Under the pieces are notes generated by a model. That model worked only from the letters and a program-made list of their open reading frames with translations. It was not told where the DNA came from and did not search any database. From Prochlorococcus sp. HOT208_60m_813O14 (GTDB lineage Bacteria; Cyanobacteriota; Cyanobacteriia; PCC-6307; Cyanobiaceae): a DNA stretch of 64,000 nt. Where the stretch lies: the NCBI GenBank assembly GCA_002025945.1, contig MWOO01000142.1:1-64000 (forward strand). Direction: 5' to 3'. This document shows positions 8,170 through 18,680 of this stretch, in pieces. The translations under genes were made by a program, and so were the position numbers. Within the stretch, counting starts at the first letter, position 1, and every line of letters starts with the position of its first letter.

Positions 8170-8199
8170 TTATCACCCTTGGTACTATTGATATGTCAA
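8170..8199 (-). promoter_or_regulatory. Candidate csoS1 promoter
   Basis: On the minus strand a perfect -35 box TTGACA (8194-8199) is separated by 18 bases from TGATAA (8170-8175). Transcription would start near 8162, giving a csoS1 leader of roughly 110 bases. The -35 match is unusually good for this AT-rich genome, while the -10 box is only moderate. A second, weaker possibility begins with TTGACT nearer the gene. Confidence 0.4.
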
Positions 8200-8275
8200 T
8201 ACTTATAGAAATTAGTTAGTGCATCAAAACATACTGTTGTGTTAAGAAAAAATTTACATTATGTTATTTCCGTAC

Positions 8276-8325
8276 GAGACAGGCCCTGTCTATACAGGTG
8301 TGGAATGTTCAACCTTTCCTGTCTC
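8276..8325. repeat. Nested inverted repeats GAGACAGG / CCTGTCTC around a 14-mer copy
   Basis: GAGACAGG (8276-8283) is the exact reverse complement of CCTGTCTC (8318-8325). Between them lie CCTGTCT (8285-8291), ACAGG (8294-8298) and the 14-mer copy at 8299-8312. AGACAGG-C-CCTGTCT (8277-8291) is itself a perfect palindrome with a one-base centre. The two CCTGTCT copies start 33 bases apart, about three helical turns. The blocks allow mutually exclusive hairpins in RNA, or cooperative binding of a dimeric protein on DNA. Confidence 0.75.
8299..8312 (-). repeat. 14-mer TTGAACATTCCACA, copy 2
   Basis: The second exact copy lies inside the GAGACAGG/CCTGTCTC dyad, in the same orientation relative to csoS1 as copy 1. 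It is about 250 bases ahead of the csoS1 start and about 65 bases ahead of the ham1 start. The next base is also shared with the third copy near priA/sigA, extending that match to GTTGAACATTCCACA. Confidence 0.7.
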
Positions 8326-8376
8326 CGTATCAATCTTTGAAGTAAGATAATATTCACAGTAAATTTATTTGTTATT

Positions 8377-8961
8377 TTGAACCTTCCAGTTCTAACCATT
8401 GCTAGTGGCAATCAAAGAAAAGTATCTGAAATTTCAGAGATGCTGGATGTTTTGTCTTTAAAGGTTCAGAAGCAACCAGAATATTTAAATGTCGAAGAGA
8501 CTGGAAACACATATTTTGAGAATGCACTTCTAAAAGCAAAAGCAGCTGCTTTAGAGACTAAAACTTGGGCATTAGCTGATGACTCGGGTCTTGAAGTAGA
8601 TGTTTTAGATGGTCGGCCAGGAATTTATTCTGCTCGATATGCCAAAACTAATGATGAGAAAATTAAAAAATTAATTAATGAACTTTCTGATAGTCCTTAT
8701 AGGAGTGCAAGATTTATAAGTTGTATGGTTTTGTGCGATCCCTCAGGAAACTTAGTTAAAGATACAACAGGAATATGCTGGGGAGAAATTCTTAAGAACC
8801 CCAAATATCCAAACGGGGAATTCGAATCTATTTTTTGGGTAAAAGAGTCTAACTGTGTTTACGGTGAGCTCTCACAATCACAACTAAATAAATTAGGTAG
8901 TAGAGGTAAAGCTGCAAAAATTATGTCACCTTTTTTAAAAAAAGAGATAGGTTTAAGTTAA
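8377..8961 (+). CDS. rdgB: Non-canonical purine NTP pyrophosphatase (RdgB/HAM1)
   Basis: A 194-residue cytosolic house-cleaning enzyme that hydrolyses dITP, ITP and XTP to monophosphates, keeping deaminated purines out of DNA and RNA. Motifs are the N-terminal TIASGNQRKVSEI (triphosphate binding), ENALLKAKAAA, and ADDSGLEVDVLDGRPGIYSARYA with the catalytic Asp pair. The C-terminal part is a little divergent but keeps LSQSQLNKLGSRGKA. The only plausible start is a TTG at 8377, which puts LTIASGN at the usual distance from the N terminus. It diverges from csoS1 and converges on csoS1D. Linkage of ham1 to the cso operon is a known arrangement in marine cyanobacteria. Confidence 0.92.
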   Translation: MNLPVLTIASGNQRKVSEISEMLDVLSLKVQKQPEYLNVEETGNTYFENALLKAKAAALETKTWALADDSGLEVDVLDGRPGIYSARYAKTNDEKIKKLINELSDSPYRSARFISCMVLCDPSGNLVKDTTGICWGEILKNPKYPNGEFESIFWVKESNCVYGELSQSQLNKLGSRGKAAKIMSPFLKKEIGLS

Positions 8962-8985
8962 AAAAAAGTTTAAATTAAAAAATTC

Positions 8986-9756
8986 TCAATAATTTGAAAT
9001 TTCTTCAATTGCTCTAATAGCAGCAGCTGCTGCTTCTTCTACATCTCCTTCTTTCCCGGCGAGAGTTAATCTACCAAAAGCTCCAACTGCCTTAACATCA
9101 ACAACCGTTATATTAGATGCCTTTTCAGCTTCATTTGCTGCTTTTAAAACATAACCAGCTGGTTCAGTTTCTAATATAAACATGCTCATTCCAGATTGAA
9201 TCATTGATCCACTTCTGTTTTGTCTATTTATTAAAACAGCATGATCTGGAGTAATAGCTCGAATAACTTCTGTCCAACTTGTTGAAGGTTTGGTTCTTTT
9301 TCTAACTTCACTTCCTATAGCATCTAGAACAACATCCCCAGAATGTAAAACAGTACTTTGATCTTTGTGATAAAGAGCAAGAGAGCCAAATGCTCTCTCA
9401 ACAATCATCTGACCAAGTCTTACATTACTTGCTTTTAAGGCAATATCAGTGACTCTATGCACGGCCATCCCAGGTGAAACTTCCATCCAAAGGCATGAAT
9501 CTCCCGGTATAGGTAAAAAACCTCTACTAACCGTCCCCATATATGCAGCTAATTGAGGTTGAAGAGAATCCAAAAAAACATATGTTCTCAACTCAATTTG
9601 CTCAACTTGACTTGCTTGTCTGGACACCAAAGACTTTTCTGAATCAGTTGTAATAAAACAGCTTGCACCACTGGCCTGAGATTGCACCTCAGATCCTGTT
9701 ACAAGAGAACTGCCTTTTTTTCGTTCCCCTCTGTTTAAACTAGAAGTTGGTTCCAT
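8986..9756 (-). CDS. csoS1D: Carboxysome shell protein CsoS1D (tandem BMC domain)
   Basis: A 256-residue shell protein with two fused BMC domains, about residues 55-150 and 155-253, after a 50-residue polar N-terminal extension. The Prochlorococcus CsoS1D forms trimers that stack in pairs and have a large gated pore, thought to admit bulky metabolites such as RuBP. Recognisable stretches are [34 protein letters not shown] and [17 protein letters not shown]. It starts with ATG. It lies outside the main cso operon, separated by ham1 on the opposite strand, so its expression is independent, which fits a minor shell component. Confidence 0.95.
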   Translation of the reverse strand: MEPTSSLNRGERKKGSSLVTGSEVQSQASGASCFITTDSEKSLVSRQASQVEQIELRTYVFLDSLQPQLAAYMGTVSRGFLPIPGDSCLWMEVSPGMAVHRVTDIALKASNVRLGQMIVERAFGSLALYHKDQSTVLHSGDVVLDAIGSEVRKRTKPSTSWTEVIRAITPDHAVLINRQNRSGSMIQSGMSMFILETEPAGYVLKAANEAEKASNITVVDVKAVGAFGRLTLAGKEGDVEEAAAAAIRAIEEISNY

Positions 9757-9853
9757 TCACGCGACTATAACGGATTATGGTTCATTTTTTCTATTAAATT
9801 TACTTGCATGCTTCCCACAAAACGATAACTTCAAGTAAAAGATATGCATTTTT

Positions 9854-10222
9854 ATGGGCACTTCTCAAAAAAAAGAACCGAATGTTTCTGGTACTGAAAA
9901 AGAATTAACTCCTGATCAAACTCTTGGATTAGTTAGCCTAAGCTTGATGCAAAAACTATCTCAGAAAGACCCATCTTTTAGTTGGTTAGAAGAAGATAAA
10001 ATTGAAAAGGTAAATCTTAAAAACCTTAGAGATAGATTGGAGTTAACGCAATTAGCTATAAATACTGGAGCACCTTTAACCACTTCAGAAGTCACAGCTT
10101 TAATTGGGGCAAAGCCCGGGAAATCTAAGTTAGAAAGAGCAGGATTATTAGCGACGAAAATAGCTAGAAATGTGTGGAAGATTTCAAAAACAAGTCAAGG
10201 AAATTCTTTCTACAGAAATTAA
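9854..10222 (+). CDS. Conserved hypothetical protein next to csoS1D and chlN
   Basis: A 122-residue cytosolic protein with an ATG start, diverging from csoS1D across 97 bases and 157 bases ahead of chlN on the same strand. I do not recognise a named domain. The first 20 residues are polar; residues 20-75 are mostly helical with QTLGLVSLSLMQKLSQ and LRDRLELTQLAINTG. The second half has LTTSEVTALIGAKPGKSKLERAGLLA, seen as shorter pieces TTSEVTALIG and GLLATKIARNVWKI, which resembles a small winged-helix or other DNA-binding unit. Prochlorococcus relatives carry it at the same place as far as I recall. Function is unknown. Confidence 0.75.
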   Translation: MGTSQKKEPNVSGTEKELTPDQTLGLVSLSLMQKLSQKDPSFSWLEEDKIEKVNLKNLRDRLELTQLAINTGAPLTTSEVTALIGAKPGKSKLERAGLLATKIARNVWKISKTSQGNSFYRN

Positions 10223-10370
10223 AATACGCCCAAAAAGTTTTTTTCATAATTCCCATTTAAGTATTTAAACATTCATATAAGTTTTTTAAATGTGTTCATT
10301 TTGTAAGAGAACTTATTAATTACTTTCTTAAATTGAAAAGTTTATGCAAGCTTGAAATATAAGCTCTTGA

Positions 10371-11636
<1,266 letters not shown>

Positions 11637-11641
11637 AAACT

Positions 11642-13213
11642 ATGGAATTAACTCTTTGGACGTATGAAGGACCACCACATGTTGGTGCCATGAGAATTGC
11701 CTCTTCAATGAAAGACATTCATTATGTGCTTCATGCCCCCCAAGGAGATACATATGCAGATCTTCTCTTTACAATGATCGAAAGGAGAGGGCAAAGGCCT
11801 CCAGTAACCTATACAACTTTTCAGGCCAGAGACCTTGGAGGCGATACAGCTGAATTAGTGAAGAAAAATATTAAGGAAGCGGTTGAACGCTTCAAACCCA
11901 AAACTCTTTTAGTCGGAGAAAGTTGTACAGCAGAACTTATCCAAGACCAACCTGGAGCTCTTGCGAAAGGGATGGGGTTTGATATGCCGATTGTGAATCT
12001 TGAATTACCAGCTTATAGCAAGAAAGAAAATTGGGGGGCCTCAGAAACCTTTTATCAATTAATAAGAACTCTTTTAAAAGAAAAAGTAAGCTTTTCAGAG
12101 AAAATAAGTCCTCTAAGGTGGAAGGAATTTGGGCGTAGACCAAAAGTCAATATACTTGGCCCTTCATTACTAGGATTTAGATGCAGAGATGATGTAATCG
12201 AAATCCAACGCATACTTTCAGAGCAAGGAATAGATACAAACGTAGTTGCTCCATTAGGTGCTAGTCCAGATGATATTGAAAGACTAATTGATGCTGAAAT
12301 AAATATTTGTCTTTATCCAGAAATTGCGGAAGCATCGTGCGAATGGCTTAAACGGAACTTTGGAATGCAATATACAAGCACTATTCCAATTGGCATAAAA
12401 AATACAATTGAATTTATAAATGAAGTCCATAAGAAATTAGATCTTCCTTTGACTAATAAAAAAGAATTAGAAAATAAATCTAAACTTCCTTGGTACTCAA
12501 AATCAGTTGACTCAAATTATCTAACTGGCAAAAGAGTTTTTATTTTTGGTGATGGAACACATGCAATTGCAGCAGCCAAAATTGCTAAGGAAGAATTGGG
12601 TTTTGAAGTAGTGGGTCTTGGAACATACAGCAGGGAGATGGCCAGGCAAGTAAGAGCTACTGCAAAAGATCTAAATGTAGAAGCTCTTATAACTAACAAT
12701 TATTTAGAAGTGGAAGATGCCATGAAAAAAGCCGCCCCTGAACTAGTTTTAGGGACCCAAATGGAAAGGCATAGTGCAAAAAGACTCGGCATTCCTTGCT
12801 CAGTAATTAGTACTCCAATGCATGTTCAGGATGTTCCTGCAAGATATAGCCCTCAAATGGGATGGGAAGGAGCAAATGTGATTTTTGATGACTGGGTACA
12901 TCCACTAATGATGGGCTTAGAAGAGCATCTTATTGATATGTTCAAACATGACTTTGAGTTTGTTGATGGTCATCAAAGCCATTTAGGACATACAGCGACA
13001 AACACAAAGGAATTTTTAAATTCTGACGAAAAAAAAGAAAAAAATAGTAAAGAAGGAATTATCTGGACTGAATCTGGTAGAGCTGAATTAATAAAAGTTC
13101 CATTTTTTGTAAGAGGTAAAGTTAAAACAAATACTGAAAAATACGCAATCTTGAGAGGAATTCCAGAGATAAGCGATGAAACTCTTTACGATGCCAAAGC
13201 ATATTTCAGCTAA
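11642..13213 (+). CDS. chlB: Light-independent protochlorophyllide reductase subunit B
   Basis: A 523-residue partner of ChlN in the NB catalytic component of dark protochlorophyllide reductase. Asp36 in [10 protein letters not shown] is the unusual aspartate ligand of the NB cluster, and [11 protein letters not shown] and the C-terminal [19 protein letters not shown], read as [15 protein letters not shown], are family signatures. The C terminus ends in a small DUF-type domain (about residues 470-523) linked to complex formation with ChlL. It starts with ATG five bases after chlN. The length agrees with cyanobacterial ChlB (about 508-525). Confidence 0.98.
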   Translation: MELTLWTYEGPPHVGAMRIASSMKDIHYVLHAPQGDTYADLLFTMIERRGQRPPVTYTTFQARDLGGDTAELVKKNIKEAVERFKPKTLLVGESCTAELIQDQPGALAKGMGFDMPIVNLELPAYSKKENWGASETFYQLIRTLLKEKVSFSEKISPLRWKEFGRRPKVNILGPSLLGFRCRDDVIEIQRILSEQGIDTNVVAPLGASPDDIERLIDAEINICLYPEIAEASCEWLKRNFGMQYTSTIPIGIKNTIEFINEVHKKLDLPLTNKKELENKSKLPWYSKSVDSNYLTGKRVFIFGDGTHAIAAAKIAKEELGFEVVGLGTYSREMARQVRATAKDLNVEALITNNYLEVEDAMKKAAPELVLGTQMERHSAKRLGIPCSVISTPMHVQDVPARYSPQMGWEGANVIFDDWVHPLMMGLEEHLIDMFKHDFEFVDGHQSHLGHTATNTKEFLNSDEKKEKNSKEGIIWTESGRAELIKVPFFVRGKVKTNTEKYAILRGIPEISDETLYDAKAYFS

Positions 13214-13403
13214 TTTTTACTAATAAACTAAATTTAAGTCATGAGTATTTTCACTCATAATTAAATAGATTTCTTGCTAAAAATTCAGTTATAAGAACAT
13301 ATTTCCCACTTTTAATACAATTAAATACATATTTGTTTAGAAACATATTTCATGTGTATTTACGCTGCAAGAATATAAATAATAATGTGTTTTTAAGCTT
13401 TAA
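13214..13403 (+). promoter_or_regulatory. chlB-chlL intergenic region with ACATATTT direct repeats
   Basis: The 190-base gap carries three direct copies of ACATATTT at 13297-13304, 13327-13334 and 13343-13350, spaced 30 and 16 bases apart. The first and last are followed by C and the middle one by G. They lie 54-107 bases ahead of the chlL start. Such short AT-rich repeats can arise by chance, but clustering just upstream of a regulated gene makes a binding role possible. No clear terminator was seen after chlB. Confidence 0.35.
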
Positions 13404-14291
<888 letters not shown>

Positions 14292-14297
14292 TATAAA

Positions 14298-15302
14298 TTA
14301 ATCTAACCCAACCAATTGGCATGTTAAATCATAAGTTTGTTTAGAAGTCTTCGTATCAATTATTCTTTTTGACAACTTTTGAGAAAAAGCTTTTCTGCCA
14401 GTTTTTTGACGATTCCCCCAGCTCCAATGGACTGATGGTTTAGCAAATTCTTTATAAGTTGCCACTTGAGCGACCCTCTCTCCTGCAAGTCTTTGTGAAA
14501 CATATCCTTTTGTTATGAATTTTTGAAATATCGGGAAAAGGAATCTAAATAACCAAGGTGTATCTCTAAAAAGTTTAGTCTCAGCAACACATCCAGGATA
14601 TAGAGAATTTACAATAATCTTCTCTGCAGGATATCTTTTTGATAATTCCTGTACGGTCACCATATTGCAAAGTTTACTATCCTTATAAGCCTTTCCAGGT
14701 TTAAATTTCTTTCCATTCGCCATACTTATTGGAGATAAAAAACCATTTTTGAATCCAGATAAATCTCCCAAATCAGCTGGGGCAGGGATGGGGATCCTTC
14801 CTCCAAGTTCTGAATAATTAGCCGTAACAGTCCCTAATACTGTAATTCTTGGCTTAAATAAAGTTGATTTGCCATTTAAAACAATTTCTCCTTCAGAAGA
14901 TAAAATATTTTCCATAAGTAGGTTTATCATAAGAAAATGCCCAAAATGATTTACTGCCATAGAGTTTTCAAACCCTTGTGCAGACCTTTCAGGTCTCTTT
15001 AGTCTCGGTTTATAAACTGCTGCATTACAAATAAGAGAATTTATTGGCTTTTTAAATCTTTCTAATATTTCATTGCAACCTTTCCTCACATCATCCAAGT
15101 TAGAAAGATCTATTTCTATAAAGTGAATATTTTCAACTTCCTCTTTTGTCAAGGATTCTTCAGCTATTTTTATAGCTCTTTTATTTGATCGATTAACTGC
15201 TATAACCTCCCATCCAAATCTTAATAGAGGTTTTAGAGTATTTAATCCAACTCCTGAAGTTGTTCCTGTTATTAGGACTAAACCCTTAATGTTTTTACTC
15301 AC
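14298..15302 (-). CDS. por: Light-dependent NADPH:protochlorophyllide oxidoreductase
   Basis: A short-chain dehydrogenase of about 334 residues that reduces protochlorophyllide when lit, the light-driven counterpart of ChlLNB encoded next door. The dinucleotide-binding motif is TGTTSGVG near residue 12. The catalytic Tyr-Lys pair is in KAYKDSKLCNM. NHFGHFLMINLL and VHWSWGNRQKTGRKAF mark the POR subfamily. No ATG is available: GTG at 15302 gives VSKNIKGLVLITG and the expected length, and TTG at 15308 is the alternative. Having both enzymes lets chlorophyll synthesis run in light, with oxygen, and in dark. Confidence 0.96.
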   Translation of the reverse strand: MSKNIKGLVLITGTTSGVGLNTLKPLLRFGWEVIAVNRSNKRAIKIAEESLTKEEVENIHFIEIDLSNLDDVRKGCNEILERFKKPINSLICNAAVYKPRLKRPERSAQGFENSMAVNHFGHFLMINLLMENILSSEGEIVLNGKSTLFKPRITVLGTVTANYSELGGRIPIPAPADLGDLSGFKNGFLSPISMANGKKFKPGKAYKDSKLCNMVTVQELSKRYPAEKIIVNSLYPGCVAETKLFRDTPWLFRFLFPIFQKFITKGYVSQRLAGERVAQVATYKEFAKPSVHWSWGNRQKTGRKAFSQKLSKRIIDTKTSKQTYDLTCQLVGLD

Positions 15303-15356
15303 TAGCAAAAAAGTTAATTTAAATATGAAAAGGATAATGATTCATGATCATCCTTA

Positions 15357-15704
15357 TCAACGCCATATTACTCTGATAATGTCCCTAGAAATTATTTGAT
15401 CCTGATCCTTCATAAATCTTTGCTCACCTTCAGAAGAGAATAAATCATCAAACTTATCTGTTAAAACATTAAATCTATATTTTTCGTATAAAAATGAGTC
15501 TTCAATTTCCCTTAATCTGATCAACCTTACTTTAGAACTATAGCCAAGTTTAATGAGGCTTATTATTGCTAAAAGGGAAAAGCTAATTTTTATAATTAAA
15601 AAAATCAATGATACAAAATTATCCTGTTTCTGTTGTCTTTTTATAAATAAAGACCCTAAATATTTTTTGTGGGAAATACTATTTTTATAAAAAGATTTTG
15701 ACAA
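15357..15704 (-). CDS. Conserved cyanobacterial single-pass membrane protein
   Basis: A 115-residue protein with a polar N terminus (1-28), one hydrophobic segment at about 29-53 (FVSLIFLIIKISFSLLAIIS), and a charged helical C-terminal part. The C-terminal half includes RLREIEDSFLYEKYRF and ends in ISRDIIRVIWR. This arrangement resembles the small bitopic FtsB/FtsL class, but sequence alone cannot assign it. The only usable start is TTG at 15704. I recall similar proteins in other cyanobacteria near por, with no established function. It sits between por and psaM on the same strand. Confidence 0.65.
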   Translation of the reverse strand: MSKSFYKNSISHKKYLGSLFIKRQQKQDNFVSLIFLIIKISFSLLAIISLIKLGYSSKVRLIRLREIEDSFLYEKYRFNVLTDKFDDLFSSEGEQRFMKDQDQIISRDIIRVIWR

Positions 15705-15788
15705 ATTAAGTACTAGATATTTTACTGAATAAATTAATTCAGTCTTACTTTATTATTACCTTATAAATTTACAATTTTCTAATGGACT

Positions 15789-15893
15789 TTAGTTCCTACC
15801 TAAACTAATTCCTAGTCTTAATGCTAAAACTCCTGCATGCATAACAACTATGAGGCTTAATGCAATAAGATTTATTGTTTGAGTTGGCTCCAT
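15789..15893 (-). CDS. psaM: Photosystem I reaction centre subunit XII (PsaM)
   Basis: A 34-residue single-span thylakoid protein of photosystem I, located near the trimerisation domain, where it helps stabilise the complex. Translation of the minus strand from ATG at 15893 begins [13 protein letters not shown], followed by [19 protein letters not shown] and TAA at 15789. That matches PsaM in length, the hydrophobic core and the basic C terminus. Such a short gene is easily missed. No Shine-Dalgarno sequence is visible. It lies in a region otherwise rich in chlorophyll-synthesis genes and may share a transcript with the downstream membrane-protein gene. Confidence 0.93.
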   Translation of the reverse strand: MEPTQTINLIALSLIVVMHAGVLALRLGISLGRN

Positions 15894-15994
15894 GGTGAAA
15901 AAATTATTTTCTATATTCTCCACCGAAAAGAGAAGATTTGAAACACTATTACAAAATGATGTTACGTAATTAACAAATTGAAAGAAAAAATTTA

Positions 15995-16722
15995 TTGAAA
16001 ATTATCATTAATAAACCTACAAAGTTAATTTTGGGAATTGAAAATCAGGCTTTAATTTTTTCAACAAATAATTTACCTGGATTTGATCAAATGGCTTTAG
16101 ATTTAAATTCTTTAGATCAGACAATTTCGAATCCTGAAATAATTCTCACATTGAGGTTCTACTATTGGACTGGGGATTGGCTTTCAATTGGCTATCACCA
16201 AAAGGAAATTCCTCTTCATTGGAAAAATTTATTGTCAAATGGTGAAATTAATATTGTTAGCGTCCTTCTGGAGGGGGGGCTGTTCTGCATTCAGGAGGCA
16301 TAACATATGCATTAACATTTAAGAAAACTTACTATAAAGTCTTAAGTTATGAAATGGTTAATAATTGGTTAATTGAAAGTTTTAGAGAATTAGGTCTAAA
16401 CTTACAATATGGTAATTTACGAAAATCAAGAATTAAAACAAATTGTTTTGGGACTTCATTAATTTCCGATTTAGTCGATCAGGATGGGTTTAAGAGAATA
16501 GGTAGTGCTCAATTTCGTAAAAAAGGTGCATTCCTTCAACATGGAGAAATTCAAACAAATCCTTCAAGAGATTTGTGGTTCAAACTATTCAAAGAAGAAG
16601 CTCCACCAAAAGTAAACTTAAAACTAACCAATGATGAAATAGTTCAACATTTGAGAAATTCATTCCTGAAAAATAAACCAAATATAAATTTCAAAAATAT
16701 TGCCATAGATAATAAAAAATAG
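15995..16722 (+). pseudogene. Lipoate-protein ligase A family gene interrupted by a 1-base deletion
   Basis: Two overlapping frames together encode one biotin/lipoate A/B ligase family protein of about 242 residues. Frame 15995-16303 gives the N-terminal part up to ...GEINIV; the continuation RPSGGGAVLHSGGITYAL is in another frame from 16261 to the stop at 16720-16722. The expected motif VRRPSGGGAVLH is recovered by adding one base after AG at 16259-16260, so a single base is missing there. The upstream frame has TAG at 16258, which fixes the shift precisely. The nearby G7 run is not the site. It could be a real inactivating mutation or a sequencing error. The upstream start would be TTG. Confidence 0.85.
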
Positions 16723-16744
16723 AAAATTTTAATGACAAGAATTA

Positions 16745-17968
16745 TTAAAGATCTCCTTTCTGCTTCATTGAATTAATTATTCTCGGCAATTCAATTCCTA
16801 AGGGATAATGATTTTTAAAGTTTAATTTGTTAACAATATCTGAAGACAAATTAAAACCTAACTTATTCAATACAAAGTTTCCAATTTTTGACCTATCAAT
16901 TATCCCCAAAGGGATATCTGCAGCATTGAGAACCAATAAAAAACCTTCATTTGTTTCTTCAAGTCTTTCTATAGTTTTCCATAATTTATCGTTATAAGAT
17001 ACACTTTCAAAACAACCGATTGGTTTCTTAAAATCCCCCACAAATTTCCGTTCCCATTTTTTTAAGGAAACAGTTTTCAAAATATTCTCATCAACAAAAC
17101 CGGTCCATCTACCATTATTCGTAACAAAAAAATATTTATCCGATCCATCCTTTTTATTTTTTATGAATTTATTAAATTCTGAGAAATTTGAATCATATTC
17201 AATTTTCCTCAAAGGTTTTAATTTAATCTCAGAAACTTTACTAAATTTAAGTATGTTTTCAATTTTAAAAAATTGACTTTCAGATTTTGAAGAATTAACT
17301 CCAAACAAGCCCAAAAAAGAAAGAATAAAACCAAAGTAAAAGTTAAATCTAAATAAACAAATTATCCCGAAAAATAAAACAAAAAAAGATAATAATAAAT
17401 TTACTTTATTGAGGAAATTTCTTCCTTTATTTTTACTCCCTGAGAAATGCCAAATAATACTTTTTAACAAATTCCCTCCATCTAAAGAACCAATTGGAAT
17501 CAAATTTAAGAAGCCTAAGAATAAATTAAATGTACCTACTCTTGAAATTACATTAACTGCTATTTGTTCTTGAGATGTACTGTTAATACTAATTAAAAGA
17601 AGGATAGATGCTGTAGAGAAACATAAAAGAGGTCTAACAATTGCAATTTTTATATTACCTAAAGCAGTTTGACAATACTTATCTATTTGTAAAATTGCTC
17701 CTAAAAAATAAAAAGTAATTTTTTTTATTTTTACACCCTGATTAAGTGAAACAAAAGTATGAAAAACCTCATGAAAAATAATTGAAGATAATAAGAAAAA
17801 AGAAGTTAAAAACCCTATAATCCAAGCTTCTTTATTATTGAAGATATCGCCAGAAGATAAATTGACCTGATTACTTATACTCCATGAGAATAAAAAGAGA
17901 ATAAGAAACCAATAGGGATGAACTTTAAAGGGAATTCCCCATATTTTAAAAATTTGCCAACTTCTCAA
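16745..17968 (-). CDS. Site-2-protease-type M50 zinc metallopeptidase with CBS-like domain
   Basis: A 407-residue integral membrane protease of the S2P family, which cuts substrates inside the membrane, often to release a regulator. The zinc motif HEVFH is His66-Glu67-His70, and the third ligand is Asp163 in SLDGGNLL. Hydrophobic spans lie at about 18-36, 48-68, 105-130, 145-162 and 178-225. Residues 245-395 form a soluble region resembling paired CBS units (WTGFVDENILKTV and IPLGIIDRS). The start is TTG at 17968, supported by GGAG seven bases upstream; no ATG fits. It diverges from trpF. The substrate is unknown. Confidence 0.88.
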   Translation of the reverse strand: MRSWQIFKIWGIPFKVHPYWFLILFLFSWSISNQVNLSSGDIFNNKEAWIIGFLTSFFLLSSIIFHEVFHTFVSLNQGVKIKKITFYFLGAILQIDKYCQTALGNIKIAIVRPLLCFSTASILLLISINSTSQEQIAVNVISRVGTFNLFLGFLNLIPIGSLDGGNLLKSIIWHFSGSKNKGRNFLNKVNLLLSFFVLFFGIICLFRFNFYFGFILSFLGLFGVNSSKSESQFFKIENILKFSKVSEIKLKPLRKIEYDSNFSEFNKFIKNKKDGSDKYFFVTNNGRWTGFVDENILKTVSLKKWERKFVGDFKKPIGCFESVSYNDKLWKTIERLEETNEGFLLVLNAADIPLGIIDRSKIGNFVLNKLGFNLSSDIVNKLNFKNHYPLGIELPRIINSMKQKGDL

Positions 17969-18023
17969 AAATAATCTCCGCTATATTTAGCAATAATATT
18001 AATCTTACATGCAGGATAATTAT

Positions 18024-18680
18024 ATGCCCAAGACTAATCCTTTAGTTAAAATTTGTGGACTAACTTCTGAAGAACAAGCTCTTCAAATTGCAAAATTAGG
18101 AGCGCATGCTATAGGTATTATTTCAGTTGAAGAGTCCCCAAGATATATATCAGCTGAAATTAAGAAAAAAATTTTTAAAACCTTAGAAAGGTTGTATCCA
18201 AACATCGAGAGGGTATCAGTTGTACAAAATTGTCCAATAGACTTAATTATTAAAAATTTCTTAGGAAACCCAAGTGAAACCATCATTCAATTACATGGAG
18301 ATGAAGATATTGATTTCTGCAAAAATATAAGGGAAAAAATTCCCAATATTGGCTTATGGAAGGCTTTCAGAATAAAAACAGAAAAGGACATAGACAAAAT
18401 CAAACCTTTTGAAGATTTTGTAGATGCGATACTACTTGATTCTTGGAATAAAGAAACTTATGGAGGTTCAGGAAAAAAAATAAAATCTACTTACTTAAAA
18501 GATTTGCAATTTAGCAAGCCTTGGTGGCTAGCCGGGGGAATATCAATTGAATGGATTGATGAAATCCTTACTGATATCAAACCTGATGGGCTAGATATTT
18601 CTAGTAGTATTGAGATTTCTCCAGGTCTAAAGGATATAAAAAAAACAGAAGAACTTTTTAAGTTTTTAAAAAGGGATTAG
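18024..18680 (+). CDS. trpF: Phosphoribosylanthranilate isomerase
   Basis: A 218-residue TIM-barrel enzyme that converts N-(5-phosphoribosyl)anthranilate to the carboxyphenylamino-deoxyribulose phosphate in tryptophan synthesis. VKICGLTSEEQ holds the catalytic Cys, LDSWNKETYGGSGK the catalytic Asp and the loop after it, and WWLAGGIS plus DGLDISSSIE the phosphate-binding strands. I chose ATG at 18024 because AGGA lies seven bases before it; an in-frame ATG at 18009 has no ribosome site. Its 3' end overlaps the folE stop region by four bases in convergent orientation. No other trp gene is in the window. Confidence 0.95.
   Translation: MPKTNPLVKICGLTSEEQALQIAKLGAHAIGIISVEESPRYISAEIKKKIFKTLERLYPNIERVSVVQNCPIDLIIKNFLGNPSETIIQLHGDEDIDFCKNIREKIPNIGLWKAFRIKTEKDIDKIKPFEDFVDAILLDSWNKETYGGSGKKIKSTYLKDLQFSKPWWLAGGISIEWIDEILTDIKPDGLDISSSIEISPGLKDIKKTEELFKFLKRD

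Larger units (their letters stand above)
8050..8376. promoter_or_regulatory. Divergent control region csoS1 / ham1, rich in repeats
   Basis: This 327-bp gap separates csoS1 (leftward) from ham1 (rightward) and contains no credible gene. It holds two copies of the 14-mer TTGAACATTCCACA (minus-strand sense), a candidate csoS1 promoter at 8170-8199 and a nested set of GACAGG inverted repeats at 8276-8325. A possible ham1 -10 box TAATAT sits near 8350. The leader of csoS1 would be about 110 bases and would contain one copy of the 14-mer. Confidence 0.7.

Noticed and set aside
8068-8312. The 14-mer as a LexA (SOS) box
   Set aside because: It does not match the RGTAC-N3-DGTWCB pattern of cyanobacterial LexA sites or the GAAC-N4-GTTC form of Gram-positive sites.
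16264-16280. The G7 run as the cause of the lipoate ligase frameshift
   Set aside because: The motif PSGGGAVLH reads correctly through the run; the frame break lies upstream at 16258-16261.
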